A stretch of 64,000 bases of DNA, taken from assembly GCA_001599595.1 (NCBI GenBank), contig BCHH01000016.1:491901-555900 (forward strand). Direction: 5' to 3'. Origin of the DNA: Beverwykella pulmonaria. Its lineage: Eukaryota; Ascomycota; Dothideomycetes; Pleosporales; Melanommataceae. The notes under the pieces are model-generated. The model was given only the letters and a program-made list of their open reading frames with translations. It ran no database searches and was not told the DNA's origin. Shown one piece after another: positions 11,157-22,890 of the stretch. Positions within the stretch are counted from its first letter, which is position 1. The number at the start of each line of letters is the position of its first letter. The translations under genes were made by a program, and so were the position numbers.

Positions 11157-12740
11157 CTTCCTAGTCGCAAGGCTAGCCTTGGGGGTGTCAACGCTCTCCG
11201 GCGTCTCGCGCGCTGGGCCCCCTTCGCTAGATGATGGAAGGAATCACAGTCAAAACAAGAAAATTTGGGGTGTTGAGCGGGTATTGGCGTGTGCTGAGAG
11301 TTGGTTGAGAGTGTGTAGAGCTTGTGTCAAGGCTGAGGCAAAGCCGCATAACAATGTCGTGATCACGCAGGCTGCAGCGGCTACTCACGTAAAGGTCGCT
11401 TAGCCCTGCAAGTTGCGTCTAGGGTTGGCCAATGGAGACTCGAGGAATTTGTACATCGATGCAGCAAATGAATACCGGTGCACTAGCTTAAAAAGACAAG
11501 GAGAAGGGAAAGTTATGGGTAAATTCAGATATTGTGTAAGACGTGATTAGCGTTGTTGGCCGTTATTTGGGCGGGTGAAAATCCAAGTAAATCTCTCGAC
11601 TGTGCAGTAGCAAAGGACAGACAAGAAGATTGCTGACCACTCTGCGCATATAGCTGGATTCTCATCTGGTGGTTCACCCTATCGAGCGTTTCTGTCCTTC
11701 GCCGCAGCACTTCTGCGACGCGTCCACAACAACGACAACAGCCAATTTTTATTTGTCGACAAGCTAAATGCTGTCCCCCTTGTCATCTAAGAGCCGACTC
11801 CAAATATGGATGCTACATCACTCGGCACGCAGCCAAAGGGTTCGGGAATAGTGTGTGCTACTGGGGAGCTAGAAGGGGTTGCTGATTGGAATATCGCGTA
11901 CTGGAAACGGCTGTGGATCGTAAAGCTTCGAACTTGACGCTTTTTATGATGGGTGAGTTCTTGGGGAGAATGAGGATGTGGAAAAGCAAAGGCGGAGACA
12001 TGAGGCATCGCGGGATCTAGGGAATGGGAGCCAGAATGTGCGAGGCAGGAGCTCCATAACACCCATCAACCCTTCCCCTGATGCAACCACCCTCCTGCAG
12101 AATTCTCCCATCCGTGATCAGGCGTTGCATCCCTCCCCTCGCCGGGCGCATCGACAAGCACAAGCGTAGCACAATGGGCGTTCCAGCAAGAATAACTACC
12201 GGAGAATCACTACTGGGACCCTGACACACGCTTGGCATGCGCAAATGCAAAAGGGCTCAACACCACAATTAGCGGTTTGGGACATGCGAATAACTGAGGG
12301 TCGTATTGAAGCAGGGTACTTATACTATTCCAAGATCAAAAATCCCAGATACAATTGTGCGCATAGGACTGGCTTCCTGAATGTGGGCTTGATCTAATTA
12401 TCGAAGCAAAGTTTGGAGGCCCGCACCGGTTGGCGGCGGCTTCCAGCCACGCAGTGGGGAAATTAATTTAGCGAGACTCAAGCCTGCGCTAGAAGTAGCA
12501 TTACATTATAGCACAAAAATGTTTTACTGTTCTATTGTACCATATGTACAAAAGTTGTAGATCAGGTAGACCTCTATAGTTATTAATATACTATGGCAAG
12601 AACGTGCAACGGTATTGCTTTCAAAGAGGTACCTTCGGGAGTCTCGCTATTTTGCTGAGCCGCGTGCCAGCATGGCACGAAGGAGCTTTTGTTTTCCGAG
12701 CGCCAATTTACGTACTGTACCCTGAGCATTGTTACCTGTA
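11157..12740. other. Gene-free stretch upstream of the helicase
   Basis: About 1.6 kb with only short overlapping frames on both strands and no recognisable protein, RNA gene or repeat. The part next to 11156 must hold the helicase promoter. Confidence 0.4.
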
Positions 12741-12845
12741 ATCATCACATCCCGCCCACCACCAACACTGCACTAAAACAAGCATAAAATGGGGCAAAAA
12801 GTCCTAGAAAGCTAAGGAAATATAAGACTAATAAGCAGAAAACAA

Positions 12846-13216
12846 ATAAGACCACCCGGAGCGAGTTGCGCCTAGAGGAACGTGCGTTTGTCGCGGGCGT
12901 GGTTATGGCAGGGAAGGCTTTAACGACTGCGATCGCCAACCTCATGGACTGGGCCTAATCTGGCATCTTAACACTATTTAATAAGGCAATGATAAAAACA
13001 GAAGAAAAGGAATTTAAATTATGGGACCCCATCCTCTACGAAACTAAACCTAGTAGAAGTGCTCGGTTGTGCGTATTGCAACACAAGACTGTTCACACTG
13101 TAAGAAGTACTAGAGTTGTTAAGGATAAAGTTTTTACAGGATCACCTCCCCTCTTAAGTTCTGTGTTTGAATGTATTATGTACGCCACTAGATACGCACA
13201 CCAGAAACTTAGGTAG
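12846..13216 (+). mobile_element. Possible relic of a Tc1/mariner-type transposase N-terminus
   Basis: A short frame at 12850-12958 reads as a basic, helix-turn-helix-like segment (RSELRLEERAFVAGVVMAG). This resembles the DNA-binding start of fungal Tc1-type transposases. It hits a stop at 12956-12958, and a second, unrecognised frame follows at 12989-13216. No inverted repeats or DDE motifs were found. The call is tentative; it could equally be chance. Confidence 0.22.
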
Positions 13217-14029
13217 AAACTTGCTGTGACTTACCTAGATGTATAAGCGTTAGAAGCAGGTAAAAGTGCATAACCCTTATAAACACAAAAGGGTAAACAA
13301 CCTAGGGTTTAACTTTAGACATCAATTTTATCCCGGGCGGGGTGAGGGCGGGCCAATGGTTGGAGAACTTGAAGTCTTTCAGGTGAGACTTTCCAATGCT
13401 CTATGCGGATGACGATGGCTAACATTGGCCCATTCATCAATTCGACAACCCACAATAAAGGCGATCAGGGAACTATATTAGCTTGCGACGGGGAGAGCTG
13501 AAGAACCTACAGTTCCAGCGTCTCTCAATGATGTTGATCATAAGGCTCATGCTTCCCTCAAGATATGATTTGTGACCTTATTTGCAAAGGTTGCACTATG
13601 GATAGTCCGAAGCGAGACCAGATGCAGATCCGGAACGACCAGGATTCAATCTGCTTTTTTTCAGACATTGTGCTCTTTAGGGCCGCCCCTGGCTCATTGC
13701 TGTCTTGGTTCCACCTTTTGAGGAACAGAGTGCTATGCGGTACCAGCTCAACGAAGCATTCCAAGGAAACCAGACTCATACGCAGAGAGTTATATTTAGT
13801 AGCAAACCGTGGACCCGAACCTCACCGCATTGTAACTCCAAGTCTCCTCTCCTTTCAGAATCTTCGCGTTTCCAGCTCCCTCCAAGCATCTAGCATGTGT
13901 GCTGGGAAGTAATTGCATTCCAACGCGGTTTGGTCGTTTGTAACGCTTATTCCGCGACTTGGTTCAGAGCTTATCTCTAAATGCATACGCCGTAAATCAA
14001 GATACCGAATGCTAGAAGAGACCTGTGCC

Positions 14030-15470
14030 CACTAGCTCAGCTCTCCCTTCGATGTGTTGTCTCCCCAATATACATCACCGGTCCCCTTCTCGTCTCGATA
14101 AATCACACCTATGGACATGCAGACGGTCTCTTGTGGCAGTGGTGCACCCGGGGTATATTTGGGTGCAGAAATTCCCGCATCGGCTCGGATTTGTCCAAAG
14201 GTCGCCCCGGAATGGCTCTTGCTATTGTAGAGAGTGTCGATCACATAGAGGTGGTTGTTGGTGATGCTTCATTTCGATGATGTCCTTAACGGTCGCTCAT
14301 ATACCTTTGTGGCATCGAAAAACATCTCGTGGCGGATTGACGTTCAAAAGGTTCGGGTTTCCGTTCTGGATCATCATTTAGTATTGTCTCAGGGCTGTTA
14401 CGCCGTGTACTGACGCGAGCTGAAGCCTTTGAGAGTCCCCCGTCCGCTCTGTCTGTATTCGTTCCGTCGACAACCATCTCCTTGAGGCAGATTCGTATGT
14501 GAAGCCTGAGCCAGAGGACCGTGGTTGTCACCTCCTATGTCTCTCATGCCACCTTTCGAGCACTCTGCCAGCCGGTTGTCGCCTCCTTTGGATGCTCCAT
14601 GAGTGTCACTGGACCGAGTTTCACTATTGGGGGAGAAACTTACATCTCTCAGTATGCCACTGTCCTTTTGGCGTTGCGTATCTTGTAGTAGAGCTTAGGA
14701 ACTGCGTGGTTTAAGGTCGATGCTCCCTTTTGGCGTTGCGTCTCTTGTAGTAGAGCTTAGGAGCTGCGTGGTTTAAGGTCGATGCTCCTGTCCGCCTTCA
14801 TCGCGTTAAAGCGTCGGTTCTCGAGGCTGTTCTAGATATCCGCTTGAATCTGCATCATCAGTATGCGCCCTAGGATTGCTAATGAGTCTTCAGGTCGTGT
14901 CACCATTTTCACGAGCGTCAAAGATATCGAGAAATTTCCACGCTCGCTGCATATTCGTCTCTGTTGCGCTGAGAGCCGCTCTGTGGGGCCTCTCGGTTAT
15001 GCCTCTTAAATAAAGCTGCCAGTCTTCCCTCTTCGTATGGTGTTGTGTCTTCTAGATGCACAGCTTCCTCATCGAGGGCTATAGCGGTCGAAAGAGATCC
15101 CGTCTCGCCGCTGCTCACTTCTCTCACGCTGACAGGCAGCTCCTCGAGGCCGATCTAGGCGTTTTTCTGGACCCAGATCTTCAGTATACCACTTGGAGTC
15201 TCGTCATGCCATCTGGTTGCACCGCTCTCACCTCGGGAGGCACAGACATCAAGAAAACCCCTGCGCCCTGCCCTCACTGCTCTCTCCGTCCATCGCTTTG
15301 ATAGGCGGCTATTCGAGGCCGATGTACCTATCGGATGTTATTTGCACCAATAGAATGCCGCTCCTGGGCGACGTTGCGATATCTTGTGGCACTTCCTCGC
15401 CGCTAGGCTTGATGTCGGCGGATCCCCATGCGCTCGTTGCGTGGCGGGAATGAAATACTCCTATCCTATC
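14030..15470 (-). pseudogene. Decayed coding sequence of unknown family
   Basis: Read on the minus strand, several neighbouring frames share protein-like composition but are interrupted by stops and frame changes. Around 15400-15300 and 15210-15150 two segments look like diverged copies of one another (SGILLVQITSDRYIGLE, then SGILKIWVQKNA followed by a stop and IGLEELPVSV), suggesting an internally repetitive protein. The frame at 14918-15127 (Glu/Ser/Arg-rich) and that at 14032-14244 may belong to the same relic. I do not recognise the family. Composition alone supports the call, so it stays weak. Confidence 0.3.
14664..14787. repeat. Tandem duplication, two 62-bp units
   Basis: A 62-bp unit beginning CCTTTTGGCGTTGCGT occurs at 14664-14725 and again at 14726-14787. 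Only two differences were seen (GCGTA/GCGTC and GGAAC/GGAGC). It lies inside the decayed minus-strand coding relic. 62 is not a multiple of 3, so the duplication itself would break a reading frame. Confidence 0.85.
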
Positions 15471-17880
15471 AGTCTAAGCCGTGGTTATGATGCTCCAGCG
15501 CTGGTTTTTTGGCATAGTGCGAATGCCCTACGATTTTTGTATGAAGCTTCGTGGTCGGGAAGGGCCCGCGGAGCTGTCTATGAGTGCTTTCAGAAGTCAG
15601 ACCCCCGGGTGGCTTTCTCATGAACATCTCTCAGAGGCGCCGCATGAGAGTACGTACCTAATTACGGTACTGAGATGCTCTAGGCGTTGCAGAATCGGTC
15701 TCCCCGACTGGCGGGTGCCTGGTTATTTCGCGGACCATCTTGACGGACCGCCCTAACACATGGTCTCATCCCCGCCTGGTTGGATCGCGCTGTGGGCGGG
15801 AGACGAAAAATAAAAACAAGAAACATCCCATCATCTTCTCCAGGCACACCTCCCGCGGACGCTTGCCGCCTGGGATACGCACTGAGTGACAGAGCGAACG
15901 AGCTAGCCATCACGATCTATCCATCACGCCCTCACGGCATCACGTGAATACCCTTTCACTATGAGTAGAGCATCAAATGGCCTACATCCGTCCAGAGAAA
16001 TAGCAACCGAAAAATGATTCTCGTGTATAGAATCTATAACTGCCTAGGATACAGAGCAACACAGGCAACGGCTGATGGCTACTAGAATGATAGGGATCAT
16101 CGCACCGCGCTTGGATACACCAACACGACCCAACAGCGCCTTAAATCCCCTTTGAAGGATCTATCGGTCTTCAAAGTGAAACAAAAGTCATCTTCATTTA
16201 TGAAAATCTTGCTCACACCCCTCCCGGACGGTGCATCAGTCTCCCTGAGCCACGGTACCACCGTGTAGTCCACGCGTCTGAGTGATGCTACCTCCGACGC
16301 CACCTCCGGGATGCCTCGCCTCCTATAAATCTCCATCAGGAAGTCCCTATGCAAGTACAACTAGCCGCCATCCGTCCTATGGAAACTTCCGTTAGGCGCT
16401 CCTATTCGATCTCAACCTATTTCGACATCACACCCGCACAACGCAATTGGACGTCAAGATGCGGGGCTACACACGGCACAGCCAACTCAGCGCTTCTTGT
16501 TACATTCAAGAACCCAGAACGTGGGCTGAACCCCAATGCCGCAGATGAGCTATGTTGAGACTCGGCAGGAGTTGGAATTGGGATGATTTTGGGCATCATG
16601 GCACATGGGCTACCGCGGGACGCAACCCATGACCATCACGCAGACTTTCATTTGAAGCGCTTTGAACTGGTGGTACAACACTGGAGATCTTTTTGCATGG
16701 CTCTGGGATGACTTTAGAACTTTTCGGGAAATCTTGGCTTGATTTCAACACCAGGTAGCATTAGCACATGCAAGAACAATAAAAGTACGAGTGCTCCCAC
16801 TCTGATGCCCAAACCAAGTTCACCCACTGAAAAAATAAAAACTTCGGAGCTGGTTCTCCAAATGCCTACAAATGCAGAGAAAGCGTGCCAACTCGCATGA
16901 TTGGCTATTAGATGGTCGACGAGCTTCTAGAAAGGCCCGGGGGCATTGCTAATGACTGACCAAATTTGACTGATTCTTGAGGCGGCGAGCGGTAATACCG
17001 TTGGTAACCTAGTCGCTTGGTTGCTCATTTGCTCATAGCGTCCCGCGGTTCGATTCTGCCTTCCTAACCTCGAAGGCACCCTGGTGTGAGAGGGCGCGAG
17101 GACATGCAGTACTTCTTCGGGCAGCTATCATTCATCCGCCTTTTCTCGTCACATCCTGCCGTTTCTGTGGAGCAGCTCCTCCGCAGAAGTGGGATGAGCT
17201 CATCCAATCCTATTGTTTTTCACAAAATAAAGTCAGGTTGGGAATTGCCGAGCCAACATTGGCGCTCACGCGGCCGACTTGACGCGTTCTCAACATCATA
17301 GAACTTGGATTTGCGCTTGAGCACAAGTGAGAGGGGGCATCGCGATGACGAACGGTCATCCAGCAGTTGGTTGAGCTGTGTTGGCTCTATTCACAGTCCG
17401 CGTTCACGTTCCTAACGAGCACCAGCTGCGGTGCATTGCAGTGTTCGTTGGTACGGTGGACGTTATCTGCTACCCCTCTGGAGATCACCCAGCTTCTTCC
17501 TCCGCAATCGGGGCGAGTGACTTGAGATTTGCCCAACTGTTCGCGCTAGTGCTGCCGTGATAATAAGTTGCAGAGGCCAAAGGCCGCTCGCTGCCTCGAG
17601 TGTCCGCGAACTGGTCACTCGGCAGGCCAACGGCAGCAGGTGGCCAAGCGGTAGTGGGGTCTCATGGGCGACTAGAGGAAGGCGATTAACTTCCCAGGCA
17701 GCGCACCCTGGTCTGAGACAGTGAAGGAGAGCCTCATGTGAGTCTCGATGTGAATCGCTGTGCCTGCTGTTGTGGGGAACCTTGCCTGCCTTGCCCTATT
17801 GAGAACAATAGGAACATAAGGGCAGTCACTAGGCGGTCAAACGGTATCAATTAGTTAATTGACCATTGTCACGGCGCCGC
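15471..17880. other. Gene-free stretch
   Basis: About 2.4 kb with only short frames on both strands. I looked for tRNA genes here because of tRNA-like box fragments near 17050 and 17640 and found no complete one. No gene or repeat was recognised. Confidence 0.4.
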
Positions 17881-17918
17881 CTTGCTGCCAGTAACTGTCG
17901 CTTCTGTTGCCTCCCCAC

Positions 17919-17924
17919 TATAAA
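17919..17924 (+). promoter_or_regulatory. TATA box of the 18096 gene
   Basis: TATAAA in the context CCACTATAAAGG, about 170 bp before the start codon. It is followed by a long pyrimidine-rich leader of the kind common in highly expressed fungal genes. Confidence 0.65.
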
Positions 17925-18095
17925 GGTACCGCCTCTGCCCACCCTCCTTCAGATCTTCTCCTCTCACCTCACACTACCGCCACCACCGTAGCTTCACTGC
18001 ATAGCGCTTCTCTGCCGTCAAGCTCCAGCAGCTTCTCCTTCTTCTTCATTCTGTCCTTACCCTTACAAACGATTTCGGCCTTCGTCCTACCAACT

Positions 18096-19151
18096 ATGTT
18101 TGTGGATCACTCTTCCCGCATTGCCTTCGTCCCAGGCGAGGGTTACATCGCGAATCCCTATGACATCAAAGACACGATGAGCATCGACACCGTCGTCGAG
18201 CCCCCTACACCCAGCCCCACCGCTCCTATGCCTGCTGGGGGTCGCCGTGGTCTTCTCCAAGCTACCATCCCCAGCCATAGCTATCACTGGGAGGCTAAGG
18301 CTTCCGCCGCTGCCACTGAAGCTACCAGCTATAGGGCACCTGACGCGAAGTATCTGCTTCCATCGTCTCCCATAGCCTCAGCCCCTACTACGCCTCCCAA
18401 GTCTCCATCACCGACAACTAGTGATGAGACTTCACCAAGCAACTCACACTCTCACGTCGACACCGACGCTTCGGCCCTTCCACACGATCATGAGCACCAG
18501 CAGGAGGGCGAGGTCAAGTCGGACGAGGATTCTGACGATACTATTGAGCGCGAGTTCATCTGCACCAACGACCACCATTCAAAGTGCCGCACTGGACAAT
18601 ACACGAAGGTCCTTAGCCGCAAACTGATTTCGAACCACTTTGGCCGAAATAAGTCTTGCACCCGCATGATCACTTCATGGCCTCTGTTCTGCCGCAAACA
18701 TTACCAACGCGCAACATACAAGCCGGAGCTGTGGCAGCTCCGTAAGGTCGACCTGATCCTTCGCCAATTCGACGTCATCGAGCGGGAACATCCGGGAACG
18801 ACCTACAATGTCGCCTTCAAAAAGGCCGAAGAGGCCCGGCTCAACGATTTCTCTCGAAAGGTCGCTAGCGGTACCCCCGTTGATCAAGCCGCGCTCATCG
18901 TTGCCCCAGACAGCACGAACAAGTCATTCCAAGCCCCAATCGACGTGCTTCGTGAGTTGGAGACTAGCCTGGGCAATAACAGGACCATCGACGAGGTCAA
19001 GGACTCTATGAAAATAATTCTCGACATGCTGAACAAGGAAGAGACCACCGAGGTTCCGTCTATCGAGTTCCTCCCCAACATCCCCAAAAAGAAGTCCACT
19101 ACCTCTCGTATCTTAGCCAAGGGCGCGATTCAGAAGCCTAAGAAAGCTTAA
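18096..19151 (+). CDS. Conserved fungal protein of unknown function with a Cys/His-rich central domain
   Basis: Single exon, 351 residues from ATG 18096 (MFVDHSSRIAFVPG). The frame stays open further upstream, but there is no earlier ATG and a TATA box lies inside that extension, so I start here. Residues about 1-140 are rich in Pro, Ser, Thr and Ala and look disordered; an acidic stretch follows. From about residue 150 a dense, basic domain contains FICTNDHHSKC, NKSC and PLFCRKH, whose Cys and His residues could bind a metal, then WQLRKVDLILRQFDVIERE, which looks helical. The C-terminus is Lys-rich (PKKKSTTSR), a possible nuclear signal. I do not recognise a named family; similar Cys/His plus WQLRK domains recur in fungal hypothetical proteins as far as I recall. 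A DNA-associated role would fit but is only a guess. Confidence 0.75.
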   Translation: MFVDHSSRIAFVPGEGYIANPYDIKDTMSIDTVVEPPTPSPTAPMPAGGRRGLLQATIPSHSYHWEAKASAAATEATSYRAPDAKYLLPSSPIASAPTTPPKSPSPTTSDETSPSNSHSHVDTDASALPHDHEHQQEGEVKSDEDSDDTIEREFICTNDHHSKCRTGQYTKVLSRKLISNHFGRNKSCTRMITSWPLFCRKHYQRATYKPELWQLRKVDLILRQFDVIEREHPGTTYNVAFKKAEEARLNDFSRKVASGTPVDQAALIVAPDSTNKSFQAPIDVLRELETSLGNNRTIDEVKDSMKIILDMLNKEETTEVPSIEFLPNIPKKKSTTSRILAKGAIQKPKKA

Positions 19152-20600
19152 GTCTTCTCTCACTCACCTCATTTTCGATTCACCCACACTCTCGCGGGTA
19201 TGTGAATTCGACTACGAGCTATCATTCGGCGTTCACTCCGACTTCACCGTCCACGACACAGATCCGACTTCTGGCTTTCACATTCCATCGTCGACACGCT
19301 TACCGAATGTTGGCTTCACCCCTGGTGCCGTCATATGTCGCATGCGAGGCATAGCACTGGGGTTTCTCCATATTTCTTCCTGTCTTTCTTCATTTGTTTT
19401 CACATCTATCCATCACGCCGCACACTGAGTTGTTTTTCAGTAATCGGCAGGGAATATTCATGGCGCTCCGGAACATATCATATCTTTCTTTCCTGCAATA
19501 CCCATCCTTACCCTTTCACTTTTGTGTAGGATACTGGCGTGTCTGGGAGGAAACCTTTTCACAGCTGTACCCATGGGTTCAGGATACGAGCTGTCGGCGT
19601 CTCACTTGGAGGTTATGTCACTGATACACTCACTTTTTCTTCCACTCTGCAAGCTCCATGGAATTGTGGATCGACATGCCATCCAAGGAGGGCTTATCAT
19701 GGCACACGGCATGGAGGGGTCTATCTTACATCAGAGTTCAACATTTTAACGAAACATGATATGAAATAATGAAATTGCCCTGTATCACCAACGCCACTCC
19801 CTCATGTCTTGATCGTGATCGTGATCGTGAGTGTGATGTTTGCCATTGACGTTCTGGTTCGTGTTATTGCGCAATAAAATCTCCGAACGCGGATCCCCCA
19901 CCCTTCCTGCAGCCCTACCCGAGTCTCATAGGAATGTGGAATTCGCATGCTCAGGCCGCAGAATAAATATTTCTGGTGTTGAGGGCTAGAAAATGGTGCG
20001 TGCTGCTCGGCCTCAAAGGCTTATATGCCGAGTTCGGCACACAGGCGTGAGTCAAAGTCGAGGAAGGAGCGAAGAGACGCTAGGATGGAACAGGTATGAT
20101 GTGGGTACACGCTCTCCACCTCCTCCAGCAAGGCTGAGTTGTGTGTGCAAGAACTTGTAAACATTCCCCACTACACTGCTCCCTAATTAGAATTGTCCAA
20201 TTTGCGGTAAGAAAGATACATACGCCCAGTAAAGTGAGGTAAATTGACCCAATTCATCATCAGTCAACTCAAATTTCATGGAGCATGTCCTCCAACGCAT
20301 TGACCAAGAAAAGATATTCCTGCCGCTCACTCCGAGGCAGCCTGTAGTAATTAGTCTTCCTCCAGGCCAGCTTGTCCAAGTACTCTCTAAGTTGCCCCCA
20401 GAGCAGCTTGCCCAAATTCCAGCCGGCATTTCCCCCCAGATGGCTAGTCATCATCGTTACAAGCATCCTGACGACGCGCATGGGGACTGATGACTCTTCG
20501 AGGGTGGGCTTGAACGTTGATGCAGAACTCGAGATTTATGTTGTGTGGGTGTGGTTTGGACATTGGAAGTGCCTTCTCCTTACCGTTGGTGACCTCCTCA
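19152..20600. other. Intergenic region
   Basis: Holds the 3' end of the 18096 gene and then about 1 kb without a recognised gene. A small tandem hexamer, GATCGT three times, lies at 19811-19828. Confidence 0.4.
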
Positions 20601-20626
20601 TCCTTCCTCTTCTCAACAATCTGCCC

Positions 20627-22335
20627 TCAATAACCTCCATCACTCTCTTCTTGTCTGGCACAGCATACGAAAACAGCACGATGCCCAACCAAACTTACCC
20701 CCAGACTCACGCAATCGCCCGTCAATCTACTATATCCGTCCCCCGTCATCTTGATATCGATCGTCCTGGACCTACGCTCCGTCACCACCATCAAACTCGC
20801 CAGCCCCGAACACAATCCCACAATCGGCGCAACGATATCAGCAAACGTACATGTTCGATCCCACAGCACAATAAAGGCCATAGGAAGCGCACTGCCGCCG
20901 AGCAGACACGCCATTATGTCGATCAGATAGTTCAGCGACATGCCGGCAGCGTGGAAGATGAAGGATATTGCAGATAACGCTGCACTATATGGCGAGACTT
21001 GCAATAGAGAAGCGGGGGAATGTTTTGGTAGAGGCGCATAGGTTGATGTGCATCTTGTAGATGTTGAAGGTCATGAGAGAGCTAGCGGAGATGGACTCGG
21101 CGGAAACAGAAGTGACGGTCATGAAGACGAGCACCATAAAAAGGTATGCGCCGCTGAACACCATCAGTGTTATCATGGCCGCGGGTCCGGGAAGACCGGC
21201 TGACACGTCGGTAGCGCTGAGAACGACGAAAAGAATGCCGTTGCCTTGGAGGGCAACCGCTGCGAGGCCCACAGCTATATTGTATCTATTAGATATGTTC
21301 ATAATCGACTTTACACGAACCAATCCCAAACAGAATTGCATACTCCCTAATACATATCCTTTTACCGCAGTACTGAACCTGCCCAGTAAGATGGTCGCCA
21401 CCTTGATAGGCCATTATGGCCCTTGGTCGTCAGATAGCTCCCGGTTTGGCTGGCCGCGGGCTCATTGTCTTGCGCTGCCTTCAATGACTCCTAAAGCTTT
21501 GAGGGAAAATCGATAACGGGGTTTACGGTAAATATCCAGAACAGAAAAGTAGAGAAGCATGCGTACAAAATAGCCGTGTGCAGATAATCGCAGATAAACG
21601 CCGACCTCAGCCCACCAACGACAATGTAGGCCGTGATGATAATGGACAAAATTCAATAGCCAGCCCAGATATTCAGCCATTAGAGCGACACCGGCCATCA
21701 GATTAGCGACCAGGCCCAGGATATAAGAGCGACTATTCTGAGCTGCATGAGCATGATTTCGGGGAATTTGGGAGCGCTATTGGAGCACTCTTTGACGCAG
21801 AAGGCGGCAAAGGCGAAGAAAAGGATCTGGAATGTGCCTACGGCTCCATACCAGAGTCCGCCATTGACACCGTAGGCTAGGTTTCGCTGGTGAACGTTCG
21901 ACGTTTGGGAGCGATGAATGGGAAACGGTTGATGCTGAAAGCTGCGCATGTCAGAGATAGATGAACTGATTATGGCGATGTTAGCCGCGGGGATAGTTTC
22001 GAGTTGGACACGTGCTTCTACATTGCCTATGAGCTGTAATTTTGGGTATTGTGAGTGTCCACTCTCAACCTTTGTATTTTACTCTCCTTTCATTATCATC
22101 CGAGACTTGGTCGATTTCGACGTGGTATTGAACTCCTTGACTGACTTAAACGTGTTGTGAGCTCCGCATCGATTGTTGATCTTTCCACGTGAGCGAAGAG
22201 TGCTGAAATGAGTGTAAGAGTAATGACAACTGTAACCCAAGGGCCTATGCCAACCGTAACGCCGTAGTCATCACCTGGCATGAGGACTTCCATTCCCGCC
22301 GTCTTGAATTTCGATGAAGTAGAGAAAATAGTCAT
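20627..22335 (-). pseudogene. Broken DUR3-type urea transporter (sodium:solute symporter family)
   Basis: DUR3 proteins import urea with about 15 membrane helices. Read on the minus strand, family segments appear in the right order but in shifting frames: DDYGVTVGIGPW and KSVKEFNTTSKS (N-terminus), LAYGVNGGLWYGAVGTFQI, YIVVGGLRSAFICDYLHT, VGLAAVALQGNG, TVTSVSAESISASSLMTF, and MSLNYLIDIMACLLGGSA followed by APIVGLCSGLASL. A frame change with no splice signal occurs near 21000, where the frame ending SIASLAI runs into LQVSPYSAAL. Stops and a missing stretch occur near 21640 and 21390. The helix reading AAGIVSSWTRASTL, which should sit between the second and third segments, is present only on the plus strand (see separate entry). 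Several gaps could be introns, but the frame changes and the misoriented piece show it is not functional. Confidence 0.8.
21966..22045 (+). other. Inverted fragment of the DUR3 relic
   Basis: On the plus strand these bases read MLAAGIVSSWTRASTLPMSC without a stop. This closely matches the conserved DUR3 helix (AGIVSSWTW-A-TLL pattern), yet the rest of the gene is on the minus strand on both sides. The corresponding minus-strand frame contains no copy of this helix. The simplest reading is a micro-inversion of roughly 70-150 bp inside the dead gene. Confidence 0.6.
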
Positions 22336-22890
22336 TTAGGGTAACCCCACGAGAGCTACCTCGCTCGACCTCGTACTATATACATGCTCTTCGGAGACGG
22401 ACGCTCACCAGGCAACTCCAATGTCATACTTCGGCATTCCGTTATTCACGATTGAAGATAAGAATCATGTGCTCCTAGCCCAATTCTATTGGATGTTGGC
22501 GCAGGATCAAGATGCAGACAATATAGTAAACGACGAAACAACAACAAACGTGAACCCAAGCATTCTCTACAATTCTGGGGCGTTTCTTAACCGATAAGCG
22601 AACATGTCAAGGTACTTTTATGAAGAGCTTGTTGTTCAAAAGGGCAATGAATGACGTTGATCATTTCCGGGTTATATCCGTGCGGTCAACGAGTCAACCT
22701 TGTTCAGTGTGGACCAAAAGTTCGCAGCAGTTGGGGCAGAAGAATGGACTTTAAGGCCTCTGGGCGAGAAATTTGGAAAGCAGAAGTAGAAGGACAGACG
22801 CAATTTCATTCAGTCGCGCCAAGGAAGGGTGCGCTATACCTACGCACAGCTCCAACACCTCCTTCCGGGTTCGCGCAATGGGTATCTCGA
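22336..22890. other. Intergenic region
   Basis: 555 bp between the start of the broken urea transporter and the stop of the small gene at 22891-23405. Nothing recognised. Confidence 0.4.

Noticed and set aside
17000..17075. tRNA-like sequence with GGTTCGATTC (box B-like).
   Set aside because: No matching box A at the right distance and the last seven bases cannot pair with an upstream acceptor stem.
17638..17720. TGGCCAAGCGG, a good match to a tRNA box A (Leu/Ser type).
   Set aside because: No box B within 90 bp and no acceptor-stem pairing.
17907..18095. N-terminal extension of the 18096 protein by 63 residues.
   Set aside because: There is no ATG in this part and it contains the TATA box and pyrimidine-rich leader.
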